Source: Chaetoderma sp. LZ-2023a
Lineage: Eukaryota; Mollusca; Caudofoveata; Chaetodermatida; Chaetodermatidae
DNA: 64,000 bases
Direction: 5' to 3'
Assembly: GCA_034401795.1 (NCBI GenBank)
Contig: CM067366.1
Coordinates: forward strand, 85,474,964 to 85,538,963
Positions 1-9,616 of this stretch are shown here, in pieces. The notes beneath the pieces are model-generated. The model saw only the letters and a program-made list of their open reading frames with translations. It searched no databases and was not told the origin of the DNA. A program made the position numbers and the translations under genes. Each line of letters begins with the position of its first letter. The first letter of the stretch is position 1.

Positions 1-116
1 TCTTCACTGTCTAGATTTTCGCTATCTTCATCATTATGGAATCGGATCTTATGCCGCGTCAGGTCATTTGACCTATTAAAAGTTGAATCACATTCAAAAC
101 ATTTATGTCTCGGCAT
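1..116 (-). CDS. Partial copy of single-finger C2H2 acidic protein (N-terminus only)
   Basis: The first 116 bases are the minus-strand start of the same ORF that is complete at 13225-13647. The visible part begins MPRHKCFECDS and contains the whole C2H2 finger (C-x2-C-x12-H-x4-H) plus the first acidic residues. The rest lies beyond the window edge, so whether this copy is complete cannot be judged. Nucleotide sequence appears identical to the second copy over this stretch, implying a recent duplication. Confidence 0.6.
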   Translation of the reverse strand, partial: MPRHKCFECDSTFNRSNDLTRHKIRFHNDEDSENLDSE

Positions 117-289
117 ATTGATTATAGGGTAAATCTAGTAAGTATTCAAGTTACAAGGTTCTTCAAATAAATCTGACTGCCTAAGGCAACCTAACTACTC
201 TGCAGTTACACATCCAATGACTTTGCGATGTTTAAACTGAAATGAGAAAAGGGAGTGAATTTGTACCGTTTATAGGATTATATGTACTG

Positions 290-880
290 TGGCCACAAAT
301 CCGCAACATGCACCCACAAATCTGCAACATGCCGCAGCAAATCTGCAACATGCGACCGCAAATCCGCACCATGCAGCCACAAATCCGCAACATGCAGCCG
401 CAAATCCGCAACATGCGGCCGCAATCCGCAACATGCGGTCGAAATCCGCAACATGCGGCCCACATGTGGCAGCACATGTATGCATGCATTTTGGCATGTA
501 TGTGCGTTCAGGCATGTACATACACTTGTTGCTATCTGCAACATGCGCCCGCAAATCTGCAACATGCGGCCGCAATCCACAACATGCGGTCGCAATCCAC
601 AACATGCGCCCGCAAATCTGCAACATTCACCCGCAAATCTGCAACATGCGGCCCACATGCAGCTGCACATGTACACATGCAATTTGGCATGTATGCATGT
701 TCAGGCATGTACATACACTTGTTGCCATCTGCAAAATGCACCGTCAAATCTGCAACATGCACCCGCAACATGCGGCCACAAATCCGCAACATGCAGTTGC
801 AATCCACAACATGTGCCCGCAAATCCGCAACATGTCACAATCCACAACAAGCGGTCGCAATCCGCAACATGCGGTGGTGG
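290..880. repeat. AACATGC minisatellite
   Basis: Tandem units of about 20-21 bp built on CAAATCCGCAACATGC, with variants CTGC and CCAC, fill this stretch. They are interrupted twice by a CATGTATGCATGC-rich spacer (about 450-540 and 645-725), giving a longer period of roughly 190 bp. The unit lacks stop codons in several frames of both strands, so long overlapping ORFs appear; they encode short repetitive peptides and are not credible genes. The same array recurs at 13821-14411. Confidence 0.9.
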
Positions 881-1020
881 TTGGTGGTAGTGGTGCTGGT
901 GGTGGTGCTGCTAGTGGCGGTGGTGGTGAAGGTGGTGGGTGATGGTGTTGATGCTGGTGGTGGTGGTGGTGGGTATTGGTGATGATGATGGTGGTGGCGG
1001 TGGTGGTGGTGGGTGGTGTT
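870..1020. repeat. GGT-rich microsatellite
   Basis: Degenerate (GGT)n with GAT and GCT interruptions. It directly follows the AACATGC array in both copies of the duplicated segment. Confidence 0.9.
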
Positions 1021-1049
1021 TGCTGTCGCAATGTCTGGACAAATAGATA

Positions 1050-1400
1050 GCCAGCAGAGCCAGTCATTCCAATGATAAATTTTCAATAATAGTCTTCTGG
1101 CACATGCATGCGCACAAGGCGCACACCAGGGCATGCACACACATACACATGCACAAGGGCACAACATATAACTAGCAGTATCGCATATTAGCATGTATGC
1201 ATACAAGCGAGACCTTTATTAAACCCTCATTGACATACCCTCTCCAACCTATATGCCATTTTTCAGACACCATGCTCTCACACATTCTGACCACAATGTC
1301 TAGACAAATGGATAGCTGTCAGAGCCAGTCATTCCGATGATAAATTTTCAAAAAATAGTCTTCTCTAGGGCTGCAAGTATGAATATGAAGAAATTTGCTA
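1050..1400. repeat. Two half-copies of the TTAA-type palindromic MITE (family P)
   Basis: Sequences at about 1052-1100 and 1318-1375 contain AGCCAGTCATTCC followed by GATAAATTTTCAA and TAGTCTTCT, which is one arm of the palindromic family seen in full at 23277-23517 and 27404-27641. Only single arms are present, so they are fragments. A CATGCACA-rich stretch lies between them. Confidence 0.6.
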
Positions 1401-1499
1401 TGGGTTGGCGGGTGTGTGGGTGTTGGTGGTGGGTTAATGCATGGTGCTGGGTGGAGGTCATAGTGGTGGTGGTTATATAATTAAACGCACTGGCTCAGG

Positions 1500-1519
1500 A
1501 TCTCCCAAGGTTGGGAGAT
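1500..1519. repeat. Palindrome in the 3' UTR of the Penelope-like element
   Basis: ATCTCCCAAGGTTGGGAGAT is a perfect 20-bp palindrome about 25 bp from the 3' end of the element. It could form an RNA hairpin recognised during reverse transcription, but that is inference. Confidence 0.6.
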
Positions 1520-1523
1520 ATTT

Positions 1524-1538
1524 TTTATTTATTTTATT
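1524..1538 (-). terminator. Polyadenylation signals of the Penelope-like element
   Basis: Three overlapping AATAAA hexamers on the minus strand, about 65 bp downstream of the ORF2 stop. This is the expected position for the element's 3' end processing signal. Confidence 0.55.
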
Positions 1539-1604
1539 GTCTGAGATTTGTTGTTTGTTTGATAGAGGCGGTATGGCCTATAAAATATGAATAATATATA
1601 TCAT

Positions 1605-3923
1605 TCATTCTGAAGGTTTTTGAAGAGTTAATTTCGAATTAACCAAGATGTCACGTAGATTGGAGTTTTTCTTAAAGGCTATCACTGGACGCAAATTGAG
1701 AGGTTTTTTCATTTTATCCTGCAATTTATGATATTCATCTTTCAAAATTTCAGAAATTTCAACATTTTTTCGATTGTATGTTAAAGTGAATGGAATAATT
1801 TCACGTTGATCAGCAAGACCAGGGTCCACGTTTATGCCACTCGGCCATTTTGTTTTCAGTTGCTTAATCCAAAATGATTCTCGAAGTTTTCTTTGTTTAT
1901 CAGTCTCTTCGGCCGTAGCAGAAAGAGGCAGTTGCTCAATAGGCATAATTTCAAAGTGTCTATCGACAGAATGACCAGGAAGATTGAAATGTTGAGCTAC
2001 GTTGGTGTCCTCGTCGTGTCTAATATCGCAAAGGTGTCTAGTTGCTCGCCATCTGAAAGGGCATTTTGTTTCACCGACATACTGCTTTTGGCATAATTTG
2101 CAAGATATTAAATAGATAACATTTTTAGAATCGCAATCTAAATTAGACTGAAGTTGGAATTTGCTTTTGTTCTGATAACTGACAAATGTTGACTGATTAG
2201 GTAGATAGAGGTCTAATTTACACCTCTTCTTTCCACATTTCTGAGATTGTCCTACGCCTATAATCGGACGATTGTGACGAATTTTGGTAGGCTTTTGATC
2301 GGCAGCCTTATCAGTAATAGTTTCCAAATCATGTAAAGTTTCGGATTTTATTTTGCGCAAAAATCGTGTTGAATATCCCCTCGGTTTGAGGGCTTTAAAT
2401 AAGGTGGAACACGCAGATTCAAAATTCTTTCTATCACTAGAATTTCGGTGAAATCGGATAATCTGTGATTTGATAATACCTTTAAAAGTATGAGGTGGAT
2501 GGAAAGATTTCTTATGCAGTAGTTGATGGGAATCGGTGGGCTTAAAGAATACTTTGTAATCAAGAAGCCCACTCGTGTTATAATTTACACCTTTGTAGAG
2601 AGTAACGTCCAAAAAGTCTACCGACGACTGGTCGATGTTGGCTTTAAGTTTGATGTTAGGATCGTGATTGTTCAAAATAGTGAAAAATTCATCAAACTCT
2701 TCCCTCGAATGATTCCAGATCATAAAAATATCATCGAGGTAACGGCGGTAAAATAAGGGCTGCTTAGGACATTTGTTAAGCGCATCTTCTTCCCACTCAG
2801 CTACATAGATGTTGGCAAAACTAGGACTAAAACGTTTACCCATAGCGCATCCACAGATTTGTTGGTAGATTTCGCCAGCGAATTCGAAATCATTGCCCTT
2901 TAAACTCAGCTCCAGGAGAGCTAATATTTCGCTAGTGGGCCTATTGTTATCAGGATATTTATCAAATGCTCTGCGAACAGAAGTCAAACCCCTTTCGATG
3001 TCAATGTTTGTGTACATAGCATCGATGTCGAGGGTTATCAAGAGTGAGTTTGGAGGAACAGAAATTTTGGAGACCTCGGATAGGAAATCCTCAGTGTTGT
3101 TCAAAAAGCTGAAATGTCTATTCGCAATTGGTTGTAGGTGGTAATCAATAATTTCACTAATTCGATAAGATTCAGAGCCGCAATCAGAGATAATAGGTCG
3201 ACCCGGTGGTATCATAGGGTCGGACCATGACTCAATAGGTTTATGAATTTTTGGCAAAAGGTAAAACGTACGTGGATTTGAATCTCGTTTAGCAGTAAGG
3301 TATTTAAACTGCTTTTTCGTTATGGCCTTGTTGTCAGCCATTTCTTTAAGGATTCCATTAAATTTATCACAATTATTTTGCCAGAGTGGTTCGTCTAATT
3401 TGCGGTAGTGTTTCAGATTACTGAGTTGCCGATGCGCTTCACGAATATAATTATCCTTACGCATTATTACAGTAGCAGATCCCTTGTCAGCAGGCTTTAT
3501 AATGATGTCATTGTTTTTACGCAAACCTGTTAAGGCTAAACGTTCTTGATATGACAAATTTTGATGATTTTTAGGAAATTCTAAATTTTCAACACGCTCC
3601 TTGATAGCTTTTATACTATCAGGGATCGCAGGGTCAACCAACTTCGAGTTAGGTGCCCATCCAGTTTTTTCAACAAAAGGTAGAAAGTTGTTTTTCTTGG
3701 AATTTCGAAAAAAGTCTGCTAATTTTACACGGTGAGAAAATTCTTCAATTTCCCATAAGCCATTATCTAAAAGGGCATCTATGTCGACTTTGGGCCGTGG
3801 TGTTGGTACATATGTTAGACCCAGATTTAGCAACGATCTTTCTGCTTCAGACAATGTAGAACCAGTTAGGTTAATGATATTACAACCTAGGCCAATTTCT
3901 GGGTGGTTAGTACCCTGACCCAT
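1605..3923 (-). CDS. Penelope-like reverse transcriptase with C-terminal GIY-YIG endonuclease
   Basis: A 772-aa ORF. It copies the element RNA and nicks target DNA. The N-terminus has the conserved pattern of the family (LSEAERSLLNLGLTYVPTP, residues about 23-43). RT motifs follow: RPIISDCGSESYRISEIID, motif A LDIDAMYTNI, motif B CAMGKRFSPSFANIYV, motif C YRRYLDDIFMIW with the catalytic DD, and motif D FLDVTLYKG. The C-terminal third has a CGKKRC cysteine pair and the GIY-YIG-type nuclease core VIYLISC...QYVGET followed by the FRWRATRH arginine region. No stops or frameshifts interrupt it. The start ATG sits 2 nt after the stop of ORF1 in a different frame, suggesting reinitiation or frameshifting for expression. 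RT plus GIY-YIG in this order is diagnostic of Penelope-like elements rather than LINEs. Confidence 0.93.
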   Translation of the reverse strand: MGQGTNHPEIGLGCNIINLTGSTLSEAERSLLNLGLTYVPTPRPKVDIDALLDNGLWEIEEFSHRVKLADFFRNSKKNNFLPFVEKTGWAPNSKLVDPAIPDSIKAIKERVENLEFPKNHQNLSYQERLALTGLRKNNDIIIKPADKGSATVIMRKDNYIREAHRQLSNLKHYRKLDEPLWQNNCDKFNGILKEMADNKAITKKQFKYLTAKRDSNPRTFYLLPKIHKPIESWSDPMIPPGRPIISDCGSESYRISEIIDYHLQPIANRHFSFLNNTEDFLSEVSKISVPPNSLLITLDIDAMYTNIDIERGLTSVRRAFDKYPDNNRPTSEILALLELSLKGNDFEFAGEIYQQICGCAMGKRFSPSFANIYVAEWEEDALNKCPKQPLFYRRYLDDIFMIWNHSREEFDEFFTILNNHDPNIKLKANIDQSSVDFLDVTLYKGVNYNTSGLLDYKVFFKPTDSHQLLHKKSFHPPHTFKGIIKSQIIRFHRNSSDRKNFESACSTLFKALKPRGYSTRFLRKIKSETLHDLETITDKAADQKPTKIRHNRPIIGVGQSQKCGKKRCKLDLYLPNQSTFVSYQNKSKFQLQSNLDCDSKNVIYLISCKLCQKQYVGETKCPFRWRATRHLCDIRHDEDTNVAQHFNLPGHSVDRHFEIMPIEQLPLSATAEETDKQRKLRESFWIKQLKTKWPSGINVDPGLADQREIIPFTLTYNRKNVEISEILKDEYHKLQDKMKKPLNLRPVIAFKKNSNLRDILVNSKLTLQKPSE

Positions 3924-3925
3924 AG

Positions 3926-5479
3926 TTAGTTTAAATTAAGGTGCGATAACCAACTATTATACATCCTATTTGCAGTGCACTCAGTCCAGTGGATGTTGTC
4001 CTCAACCACCTGAAATTCAGACACGGGGAGGCTGGGCAGGATAGGGACCTTGGCCCTTAAGGCCTCGACACGGCTATTAACGAATTGTATGTTTCGTTTC
4101 TGGGTTGTAGTCAGGTGCTTCGAATAATTTAGTTTGGCAAAGTGAACTTTAGCCTTTGGAAATTTAGAACGCATGGTACTAAACAGATTCTCAATTCTTT
4201 GGGAGGTGTCATGCTGAAGTTCGTCCTTATCATTAATTCCGATGTTAAGGATGATACGCTGAGGTTGGAAGACCTCATTGTGTTTTCTAACCATATTCCT
4301 AATGTGGTTTATCTTAGCACCTGGATAGATTGCTACCTGCATATCTGGATGAGGTGTCTGATTGATACGAGCTAAATTTGAAGACCCAATCAGCAGAATC
4401 TTCTTGTTCAGAGTAGGAAGGCGCCATTCATTCTTGTTATCCACCACGAACCGAAACTTGTAGAAAGACCTATGCTCTTTGGGTGTATCCCTAGGCGTAG
4501 GTTTGGGCTTAGGTGTGGGCGTAAATTTAGGTTGTGGTGGCATGGACCTCGGCGTCGACGATCTGGTCTTTTGACCAGGTCGGTCAGTAGCTGCTCTCTG
4601 TGGAAGGGGAGGAAACTCGACTGGGGACAGTGGCGAGACCGGAAGTGGGATCTGACTAGGATCCACATAAGCGGGCACTGACGGTGACCATGCTGGCAGT
4701 GGAATCAGGAGCGGATCCACCACAGGAGACTGCAGGGGGAACACTGGTGAGCTCTGGTTATTCACCCGCTTAACTACTGGGGGACTCTCAGTGGGTGACC
4801 TATTCCGTTTCCGATTTGATTGTGGGATGACTGGTACGGTCAAGGCTGACCGTGCAGTCGGTGTGCCTGGTAGGGCCACAGAGGGCCCTGCAGTTGATGT
4901 TCCTGGTAAGGTCACAGGTGACCCTACAGGGGGTGTTGTACTATGGCAGGTTCTAAAATGTGGATCAAAAGGTCTGATGAAATCATAAAACTGATCAATT
5001 GATGAAGAATGAAACTTCCTGCCATAGTTATTTCGGGCCCAATTTATTGCTGTGGTCTTCGCTCTACCTAATTCTAAATTTGGTTTGGACTGAGCTTCGA
5101 TGAGGAGCGACATAAGACGACCAAGCTGGAAATTATAGTGACTAATGTTAACCTGGACTAAAGATATGGCCCATTTCAAATTTGCTGCTAAGATGTCCTT
5201 ACGGACCTCGGCGTTTGGCATCGCTGGTTTACAGAAGAAATTCTGTCTCTCTAACTCTGACACTTTCCAGCTCAATCCAGGAGGCAAACTGCCCCTACGT
5301 ACATGAGCATTCAAGATGCCAAGGTGGTGAAAACATTGTATAATCATGTAGTAACACTTGGTTAGTGCAGCCTGGGCAGATGGCGGGCGACTGTCGTTAG
5401 ACCTCCTGTCATCCCGTCTTCTACTCTTGCTAACTCCAGCCATAATGTTACTAGTTAGATAATTCAATGTTTCTGCCAC
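3926..5479 (-). CDS. ORF1 of the Penelope-like element: proline-rich protein with C-terminal SGNH-hydrolase-like domain
   Basis: A 517-aa ORF directly upstream of the RT. Residues about 1-190 are a helical, basic region of unknown function; about 190-345 are Ser/Pro/Thr-rich with several near-repeats of GTPTA and GTSTA type; about 355-517 look like an SGNH (GDSL) esterase fold. The visible blocks are LLIGSSNLARI (block I nucleophile Ser), LNIGINDKD (block III G-x-N-D) and DNIHWTE (block V D-x-x-H), so the S, N and H catalytic positions are present. CR1-type LINEs and Ngaro-type elements are known to carry esterase-like ORFs; a Penelope-like element with one is unusual to my knowledge. Role is unknown; nucleic-acid or membrane association of the RNP are possibilities only. 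Confidence 0.75.
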   Translation of the reverse strand: MAETLNYLTSNIMAGVSKSRRRDDRRSNDSRPPSAQAALTKCYYMIIQCFHHLGILNAHVRRGSLPPGLSWKVSELERQNFFCKPAMPNAEVRKDILAANLKWAISLVQVNISHYNFQLGRLMSLLIEAQSKPNLELGRAKTTAINWARNNYGRKFHSSSIDQFYDFIRPFDPHFRTCHSTTPPVGSPVTLPGTSTAGPSVALPGTPTARSALTVPVIPQSNRKRNRSPTESPPVVKRVNNQSSPVFPLQSPVVDPLLIPLPAWSPSVPAYVDPSQIPLPVSPLSPVEFPPLPQRAATDRPGQKTRSSTPRSMPPQPKFTPTPKPKPTPRDTPKEHRSFYKFRFVVDNKNEWRLPTLNKKILLIGSSNLARINQTPHPDMQVAIYPGAKINHIRNMVRKHNEVFQPQRIILNIGINDKDELQHDTSQRIENLFSTMRSKFPKAKVHFAKLNYSKHLTTTQKRNIQFVNSRVEALRAKVPILPSLPVSEFQVVEDNIHWTECTANRMYNSWLSHLNLN

Positions 5480-5707
5480 TAAAATCTACAAGAATACCAA
5501 AAAGTTGAGGGGACCTAATGGAATCGTGAACCAAGGGAAGTCTACTGAATTACAAGCCTAACAAATTCTACAAGCGTATCAAAAATCTACCGCTGAAAAA
5601 AAGAATGTTATGATTAAGCATGTTAATATTTAAATAATTAATATAAGCTATCAAAGGATAATTGTGTATATTACCAATAATCTTATGCACCGTCGTGAAG
5701 TGGGCGA
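5480..5707 (-). other. 5' untranslated region of the Penelope-like element
   Basis: AT-rich sequence between the hammerhead-like motif and the ORF1 start. No ORF or clear promoter motif was seen. Confidence 0.4.
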
Positions 5708-5736
5708 CCGGTTTCGACAAGGTTTGTCAGCTTCAG
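5708..5736 (-). ncRNA. Hammerhead-like ribozyme motif (imperfect)
   Basis: The minus strand reads CTGAAGCT, then a perfect 5-bp hairpin GACAA-ACC-TTGTC, then GAAACCGG. This matches the layout of a hammerhead core (CUGANGA, stem II, GAAA), but the A9 position reads C and an extra base precedes stem II, so activity is doubtful. Minimal hammerheads are known in Penelope-like elements, where they lie in the terminal pseudo-LTR regions, and this one lies upstream of ORF1 as expected. Confidence 0.45.
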
Positions 5737-5760
5737 GCCACAGAACAAATCTGCCTGTCC

Positions 5761-6270
5761 ACCAAAAATCTGTCTATTTATTAGAATTGATGGCCTTATG
5801 GATGTGGCTTAGATTAGTGTTCAATTGTACTTTGAAAATTTTAAATTTTATTCACATTAAAGAGTTGGACTGCCACAGATGTTTAAAAACTATTGTCTAA
5901 ATCCATTGACGTTGATTGAGTTCTCTAAGGTTTCTGAGTGGGCTTCCAGTAATACTCTCATGAATGAGTGGCGGTTGATCAAAGAGATCAAGCCATGCAT
6001 AGTAACCCAGTGAGCTCGATTCTGTTTGTTCAGAACGAGGTTCTATTATCGGTCTGTTGATTGATCAAAGGGATCCCACAACGGTCATTAATCATTTGAA
6101 CAGTGAACTCTATTTCAAAAGGTGTTGTTGGACTTTGTCTTCAAGTCTTTTGAAGTCGAATTTAGGAAAGAACATTTTTTAATTTCCAACAATAAAATAA
6201 TTGTCTATAGAATTTAGACTAGTAGGATTCACGTGTATTTGATAGATTTAATGAGCAATATGAATTTCGA
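5761..6270. other. Unassigned AT-rich sequence, possibly the 5' flank or 5' end of the Penelope-like element
   Basis: No convincing gene or repeat was recognised. A short inverted pair, GGTTGATCAAAGAGATCAAGCC, near 5973-5994 forms a small stem. Confidence 0.3.
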
Positions 6271-6492
6271 GTTCCTTCCATCCATCCATCCATCCACCCA
6301 CCCACCAACCCATCCACCCACCCATCCATCGACCCACCCATCCATCGACCCACCCATCCATCCATCCATCAATCCATCCATCCATTCAGTTAATGTATTT
6401 TAATGTATTTTACACTATAGACAGAGTTTATAAGTAATTAAATTATCGTCTATTATTATTATTATTATTGTTATTATTATTATTATTTAGTA

Positions 6493-6533
<41 letters not shown>

Positions 6534-6760
6534 TATCATCGTCATCATAATCCTCGTCGTCGTCATCACCATCATCTTTGTTCCCACCATTGCCATTGCC
6601 ACTGTCGTCGTCGTCGTTGCTTGTGTAGTTTCTGCTGTTGTTGTCGGCGTCATTTTAGTAATTGCTGTCGTTGTCATTGTCCTTGTTGTAGCTGTTGTTG
6701 TTGTCGTCGTCGTCGTTGCAGCTGCTGTTGTCGTACACGGCGTCTAGGGAACTGTTCTAA
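6271..6760. repeat. Microsatellite cluster (CATC)n, (TTA)n, (CAT)n, (GTC/GTT)n
   Basis: Successive simple repeats: CATC/CACC at 6271-6388, TTA at 6449-6488, CAT at 6496-6540, then GTC, GTT and CTG triplets to about 6730. ORFs here are artefacts of triplet composition. Confidence 0.9.
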
Positions 6761-7011
6761 GATAATTCTAATAAAATTACAGAGTTTGTTTAATACTTTG
6801 TGGTTTTTCGATGCGAAAAGTTTTGAAAATGTATCGTAGCTTGGCTGGGTATGTAGAATGTTTGGAGTAGTTCTTTTCGTTTATCTTTGAAAAATGCACA
6901 CGTCAGGATATAATGATATTCATCACCTATGTAATTTTGTGTGCATATAGTACAGTTTCTGTTCTCCCGTGTGGTCCCATCCCATCTTCCTGTCCCTGTT
7001 TGACTTCTAGC

Positions 7012-7069
7012 TATGTCGACTGTCGACCTAGTTATGTCGACTGTCGACCTAGTTATGTCGACTGTCGAC
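7012..7069. repeat. 21-bp tandem repeat with SalI-like GTCGAC palindromes
   Basis: Three copies of a 21-bp unit containing TATGTCGACTGTCGAC. A polycytidine tract and (CAGT)n follow at 7121-7180. Confidence 0.8.
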
Positions 7070-7179
7070 GAAGAATAGGGGAATCCACTTCTAGCTATTC
7101 CTCGCCATTTCTAGAAGCGCCCCCCCCCCCCTCCCCTCCCACACCCACCCGCCCCCAGTTAGTCAGTCAGTCAGTCAGT

Positions 7180-7460
7180 CAGAAAAGTTGTATTTTGCTC
7201 AGATATTAGCACAACGAGATAACCTGCCCTGTAGGACAATTTCCAGACGTTGTTTGTGATACGGACAAAAGAATCCTGACCCGGATCATATAAATTCTGG
7301 ATCTGTGGATATCTCGAAAACTGCTATCCTGCTTTGGCTCAAATGTTAACACTGGGAATGGTATGCCCATACACTAGGATGTCACAGCTTCTTTGCGTGT
7401 GATCCAGGAAAATCTGAAAAAATCTGGAAGCCGCAGCTGTTGAGATTCTATCCACCTTGT
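7180..7460. other. No recognised feature
   Basis: Ordinary intergenic-looking sequence; no ORF of interest on either strand. Confidence 0.4.
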
Positions 7461-9271
7461 TAGCTCACCTGACAGGAAAGGCCAAGTGAGCTTATGTCAT
7501 GGCGGCCGTCCGTCATTTGTTGTTGGTCCGTCCATCGTCCATTTGTCGTTCATCTGTCTATCAAATCACGTTTTCTCCTCAACAGTTTGACCGATTCAGC
7601 CATATTTCGCTGAAATGATCCTATCCTGGTATGCTCCAAAACATCTATTCAGAATTTTGCTTGGGCAATTTTTGATTTTTTTAGATTTTATGAAAATTTT
7701 ACCAGAAATTGTCAAAATGCTACTCCTTGGCTGTTTGATATATTTCAAGCAAATTTGCCTATTCGGAATCTATGGTGGTACGCTCTAGAACCTCTATTCA
7801 GAATTTTGATTCATCAATTGTTTTTGGTGAAAATCTTAGATTTTATGAAAACTTTACCGGTAATTGTCAAAACTAATCTCATCCATAACTGATTTGTAGA
7901 TTTCAACCAAATTTGGCTGGAAGGATTCCGTGGTGGTAGGCTCTAGAATCTCTTTTCAGAATTTTGATTGGTCAATATTTGGAGTTAAAATCTTATTTTA
8001 TGAAATATTTGGGCCTACTGGAAATTGTCAAAATGCTTCTCCTCAGTTGTTTGACAGATTTCAATCAAATCTGGATAGAAGGACTCTATCAGGATAGCCT
8101 GCAGAACTTGGTCAATTTTTCTAATTTTTTAATTGCTGAAAATTGTCAAAACGCATCGATTCCTTAACCACCTGGCGGATTTTAACCTAATTTTTCTGGA
8201 GTAAATCTACCGTGGTAGACTCTAGAGCGTCGATTCAGATTTTTGATTGGCCTATTTGCTGACGACCATCCCGGATTTTCCGAAAGATTTCCGGTACCAT
8301 TTAAACCGCTTGGTATTCTTTAATCAATGGCCTAATTTCAACGAAACCTGAGTGGAACGTTCGTATCGCAGTATGCTTCAATATATCAAACGGGAGTTCT
8401 GATTCGTAAATTGTTTCGGCGAGCATCTACGGTTTTTACGAGAATTATGCTAAAATCCTTTAAAACGTTACTCTTAAACCACTTGGCGGATTTTAACCGA
8501 ATTTGGCTGGAAGGATCTTATGATGGTAGCCTCTATGACTTCCTAGCTCACAGCCAAGAGAGCTTATGCCATGGCGGCCATCCGTCCTGTATCCGTCCGC
8601 CATCCGTCGTCCATCAACTTTTCCTTTAAACGACTTCATCTCAAGAACCACTCGGCCGATTTGAATTATATTTGGCAGGAAGCATCCTTAGGCCATAGGG
8701 ATCCAAGTTTGCTGAAATCAAGCCGATCGGCTAATTTGGCCGGCGGCCATCTTGGATTTTGGCAGACTTTTAGAAACGTCTTTAAAAATGTTCTCCGAAA
8801 CCGCTTGAGGGATCGATTCAAAACTCATGAAATATCACCTAGGGCAACAGCTGAGCCCACTTGGTTCAAGGAACTTGATTGGCGAAATAGTTCGGCGGCC
8901 ATCTTGGATAACCTAAGGAATACGAGACTTAGGGACTTAGGACCATTAAGGTGTGTTCAAGGGAAATTGATCTGTCAAAAAACATGGCCGTCGTGGGCCA
9001 ATCAAAATGTAGCATGTTTCGCGACCATATAGGATTTTTTTTTATTTGATGGATTTTGAGGCCGAAATTGGTTTTATATATGTTTTTGGATATTCTGATC
9101 TCAAATTTGTCATTTTCTAAACTGTCGGATAAACGGTTTGGCGGCCATCCTGGATCATTTACCCACCAAAAGCTCCCATACTGAGGCAGTGGAAAATTTA
9201 AAATGGCTTCCCGAGAATCACTGGGCCGATTTTAATTATATTTGGCAGGAACCATCCTTAAGGCATAGAGG
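7460..9271 (+). repeat. Dispersed repeat family R, left part
   Basis: Begins with AGCTCACCTG...GGCCAAGTGAGCTTATG and GGCGGCCGTCCGTC, then runs as diverged tandem modules of about 150 bp marked by TTCAGAATTTTG and TTTGGCTGGAAGGA. A second monomer starts near 8548 with the same GAGCTTATGCCATGGCGGCC signature. Translations show a decayed recurring peptide (DFN-IW-EGS type), but no intact coding frame exists. Related repeats are, from memory, common in molluscs and some other marine invertebrates. The copy is interrupted at 9271 by the 13.5-kb insertion and continues at 22788. Confidence 0.75.
9266..9271. repeat. Target-site duplication TAGAGG (left)
   Basis: TAGAGG abuts the left end of the 13.5-kb element and is repeated exactly at 22782-22787. 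The flanking R sequence is collinear across the two, as judged against the paralogous R monomer near 8668-8740. Confidence 0.85.
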
Positions 9272-9616
9272 AGTAGTAATGTGGGCGGCTGGTCGTTATT
9301 GTTCTAGAACAAAAGAATTCATGGAGAACAATGGCGACCAGCCGCCCAGAGGGGTAGAACAATAGCGACCAGCCGCCCAGGCGTATGAGAACAATGGCGA
9401 CCAGTGGCACACGGTAGAGAGATTTGAGAACAATGACGATCATCCGTGCACACTTGAGAACCTATATTTAGTATATGTGACTCATGGGAAAACCCCATTG
9501 GATAATATTAACCCCTAAAAGTTGTGTATTTTATGTTTTAACTTAGCGGCGTGCGCCACCACCCCCCCCCCCCCCCTCTCCGTGGCATGGTGGTAAAATT
9601 AATAGGAGAATTTTGA

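Larger units (their letters stand above)
1..1474. repeat. Left copy of a 1.47-kb duplicated segment
   Basis: Base 1 onward matches 13532 onward at a constant offset of 13,531, with a single difference noticed by eye (609-612 region, CCCG against CCTG at the equivalent place). The match stops at 1474, inside a GGT tract, where the Penelope-like element begins. The right copy lies inside the 13.5-kb long-TIR element, so this is probably a fragment of a second copy of that element that was truncated or interrupted here. The left limit is outside the window. Confidence 0.9.
1475..5760 (-). mobile_element. Penelope-like element with SGNH ORF1 and RT/GIY-YIG ORF2
   Basis: A retroelement on the minus strand. 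Its 3' end is fixed at about 1475 by the abrupt break in the duplicated flanking sequence inside a GGT tract. From its 5' side it carries a hammerhead-like motif (5708-5736), ORF1 with an SGNH-hydrolase-like domain (3926-5479), ORF2 with RT and GIY-YIG (1605-3923), a short 3' UTR with AATAAA signals and a 20-bp palindrome. Both ORFs are open, so the copy looks young. The 5' boundary is unclear and could reach about 6240; the GGT-tract flank does not resume on that side, so the copy did not simply insert into an otherwise intact segment, or the flank was deleted later. Confidence 0.85.

Noticed and set aside
242-982. Long overlapping ORFs on both strands (246, 217, 202 aa and others), also at 13773-14513
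   Set aside because: They come from a stop-free minisatellite and appear in several frames of both strands at once; the peptides are purely repetitive.
835-1206. His/Thr/Pro-rich ORFs from GGT tracts (also 14366-14737 and 15063-15569)
   Set aside because: Simple triplet repeat translated on the minus strand; no unique domain.
2523-2756. Plus-strand ORFs opposite the Penelope-like RT
   Set aside because: Shadow frames of a well-supported minus-strand gene.
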